Assembly (NCBI GenBank): GCA_900552725.1
Contig: USAT01000096.1
Span: 1-7,046, forward strand
Direction: 5' to 3'
Origin: an uncultured Eubacteriales bacterium
GTDB taxonomy: Bacteria > Bacillota > Clostridia > Oscillospirales > Oscillospiraceae
DNA: 7,046 nucleotides
Part shown: positions 6,336 to 7,046 of the stretch, piece after piece
How the letters are laid out: every line of letters begins with the position of its first letter
Position numbering within the stretch: position 1 is the stretch's first letter
Notes under the pieces: model-generated
Database searches by the model: none
The model's input: only the letters and a program-made list of their open reading frames with translations
What the model was told of the DNA's origin: nothing
Position numbers and translations under genes: made by a program

Positions 6336-6438
6336 CATTTTTTGCCACTCTTGCATTAAGATTTTGTTAAAAATAATACGGAGAGCAGGGCGCGATGACC
6401 CCTTGAAAGAAAGCCGCCGCTTCCCATGAGGCGGAAAG

Positions 6439-6476
6439 AGCCCCTGGGGCCTGCGCATACACAGGCCCCAGGGGCT
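6439..6476 (-). terminator. Intrinsic terminator of groEL
   Basis: A perfect 15-bp stem, AGCCCCTGGGGCCTG (6439-6453) with CAGGCCCCAGGGGCT (6462-6476), has an 8-nt loop and begins about 30 bp after the groEL stop. On the minus strand it is followed by CTCTTTCC, only a modest U tract, but the stem is long and very GC-rich. On the plus strand no T run follows, so it serves the minus-strand gene. Confidence 0.8.
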
Positions 6477-6505
6477 GAAATTCCGTTCAAGTTTGCGGCG
6501 CGTTA

Positions 6506-7046
6506 TCAATACATGCCGCCCATGTCGCCCATGCCGGGAGCGGCAGCGGGTGCGGGAGGCTCGGGCTTGTCGGCCACCAGAGACTCGGTGGTCAGCACCA
6601 TGCCGGACACGCTGGCGGCGTTCTCCAGGGCGCTGCGGGTCACCTTGGCGGGATCCACGATGCCGTTGGCGATCATGTCGCAGTACACTTCCTTATAGGC
6701 GTCGAAGCCGTAGCCGTTCTGGCCGGAGGTGCGGACCTTCTCCAGAACCACGGAGCCGTCGATACCGGCGTTGGCCGCGATCTGACGGATGGGCTCCTCC
6801 AGCGCCTTGGCCACCATCTGCACGCCCACCTTTTCGTCGCCCTCGGTGCTCTTCAGCAGCTCGGTGACGGCGGGGATCACGTTGACGAAGATGGTGCCGC
6901 CGCCGGCCACGATGCCCTCCTCAACGGCGGCCTTGGTGGCGTTCAGAGCATCCTCGATGCGCAGCTTCTTCTCCTTCATCTCGGTCTCGGTGGCAGCACC
7001 GACCTTGATGACGGCCACGCCGCCGGCCAGCTTGGCCAGACGCTCC
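6506..7046 (-). CDS. groEL: GroEL chaperonin (Hsp60), C-terminal part (5' end beyond window)
   Basis: The last 179 residues of the 60-kDa chaperonin, a cytosolic ATP-driven folding machine that works as stacked heptameric rings with GroES. The visible part begins 'ERLAKLAGGVAVIKVGAA', which corresponds to roughly residue 365 of E. coli GroEL, so it covers the end of the apical domain, the intermediate domain and the second equatorial segment. The conserved 'EDALNATKAAVEEGIVAGGG' region is clear, and the acidic residue of 'IDGSVVLEKV' and the 'GYGFDAYKEVYCDMIANGIVDP' stretch are intact. The protein ends with a proline/alanine-rich linker and a short Gly-Met tail, 'GMGDMGGMY', the usual flexible tail type. 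The stop is TGA at 6508-6506. The gene must continue beyond 7046; groES would be expected further upstream on the same strand. Nothing suggests a divergent or second copy. Confidence 0.97.
   Translation of the reverse strand, partial: ERLAKLAGGVAVIKVGAATETEMKEKKLRIEDALNATKAAVEEGIVAGGGTIFVNVIPAVTELLKSTEGDEKVGVQMVAKALEEPIRQIAANAGIDGSVVLEKVRTSGQNGYGFDAYKEVYCDMIANGIVDPAKVTRSALENAASVSGMVLTTESLVADKPEPPAPAAAPGMGDMGGMY

Larger units (their letters stand above)
6286..6438 (-). promoter_or_regulatory. AT-rich intergenic stretch, probable promoter region of the giant activase gene
   Basis: Between the groEL terminator and the activase start, bases 6311-6378 are strikingly AT-rich against GC-rich surroundings, as expected of a promoter. 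No hexamer pair is convincing. On the minus strand the best -10 candidates are TATTAT (6378-6373) and TGGTATGGT, a weak extended -10 around 6327-6335, neither with a good -35 box. I find no supported small gene here. A second small hairpin downstream of the groEL terminator (CCGCC/GGCGG, about 6414-6434, followed on the minus strand by CTTTCTTTC) may back up termination. Confidence 0.4.

Noticed and set aside
6286..6348. 21-residue N-terminal extension of the giant activase from a GTG at 6348
   Set aside because: It reads through the GGAGG site and encodes no family sequence; the conserved domain starts right after ATG 6285.

Overview
The window looks like chromosomal DNA from a GC-rich anaerobic Firmicute of the class Clostridia. 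An Oscillospiraceae-type gut bacterium (Flavonifractor/Oscillibacter-like) is my best guess, but it rests only on gene content, high GC, strong GGAGG-type ribosome binding sites and the short GGM-type GroEL tail. I see no mobile element, CRISPR array, tRNA or rRNA. Coding density is high, and high GC produces many long shadow reading frames opposite the real genes.

Left part, plus strand (1-2057): the 3' end of an Rrf2/IscR-family regulator gene is followed by a well-formed promoter whose -35 box overlaps the regulator's stop codon. Then comes a leader of about 75 bp full of inverted repeats, and then two genes overlapping by 4 bp. These encode a SufC-type ABC ATPase (246 aa) and a short SufB/SufD-type scaffold (309 aa). 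The pair matches the stripped-down 'SUF-like minimal system' (SmsC-SmsB) of archaea and Clostridia rather than a full sufCDSUB operon: a strong terminator follows directly, with no SufS, SufU or SufD. The regulator next door has three cysteines in the IscR cluster-binding region, so a loop in which Fe-S status controls the assembly genes is plausible.

Middle, minus strand (2056-6285): one 1409-aa protein is convergent with the Fe-S genes and shares the terminator region. It fuses two BadF/BadG/BcrA/BcrD-type ATPase domains (the activator of 2-hydroxyacyl-CoA dehydratases) to a linker with four cysteines, a DUF2229 module and a C-terminal dehydratase-like cysteine-rich module. Each ATPase domain carries a pair of cysteines exactly 39 residues apart, as in the dimeric activator HgdC. 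The chain may therefore form a pseudo-dimer around one [4Fe-4S] cluster and feed ATP-driven low-potential electrons to clusters in its own C-terminal half. Its substrate is unknown.

Right edge, minus strand (6506-7046): the 3' end of groEL ends at a long GC-rich hairpin terminator. About 220 bp of non-coding DNA, with an AT-rich patch likely to hold the promoter of the large gene, separates it from the fusion gene.

Taken together the window holds an Fe-S assembly unit with its probable regulator, next to a large probable Fe-S redox enzyme likely to need many clusters, and a chaperonin. The gene orientations show separate transcription units, so a functional link between them is only an inference.
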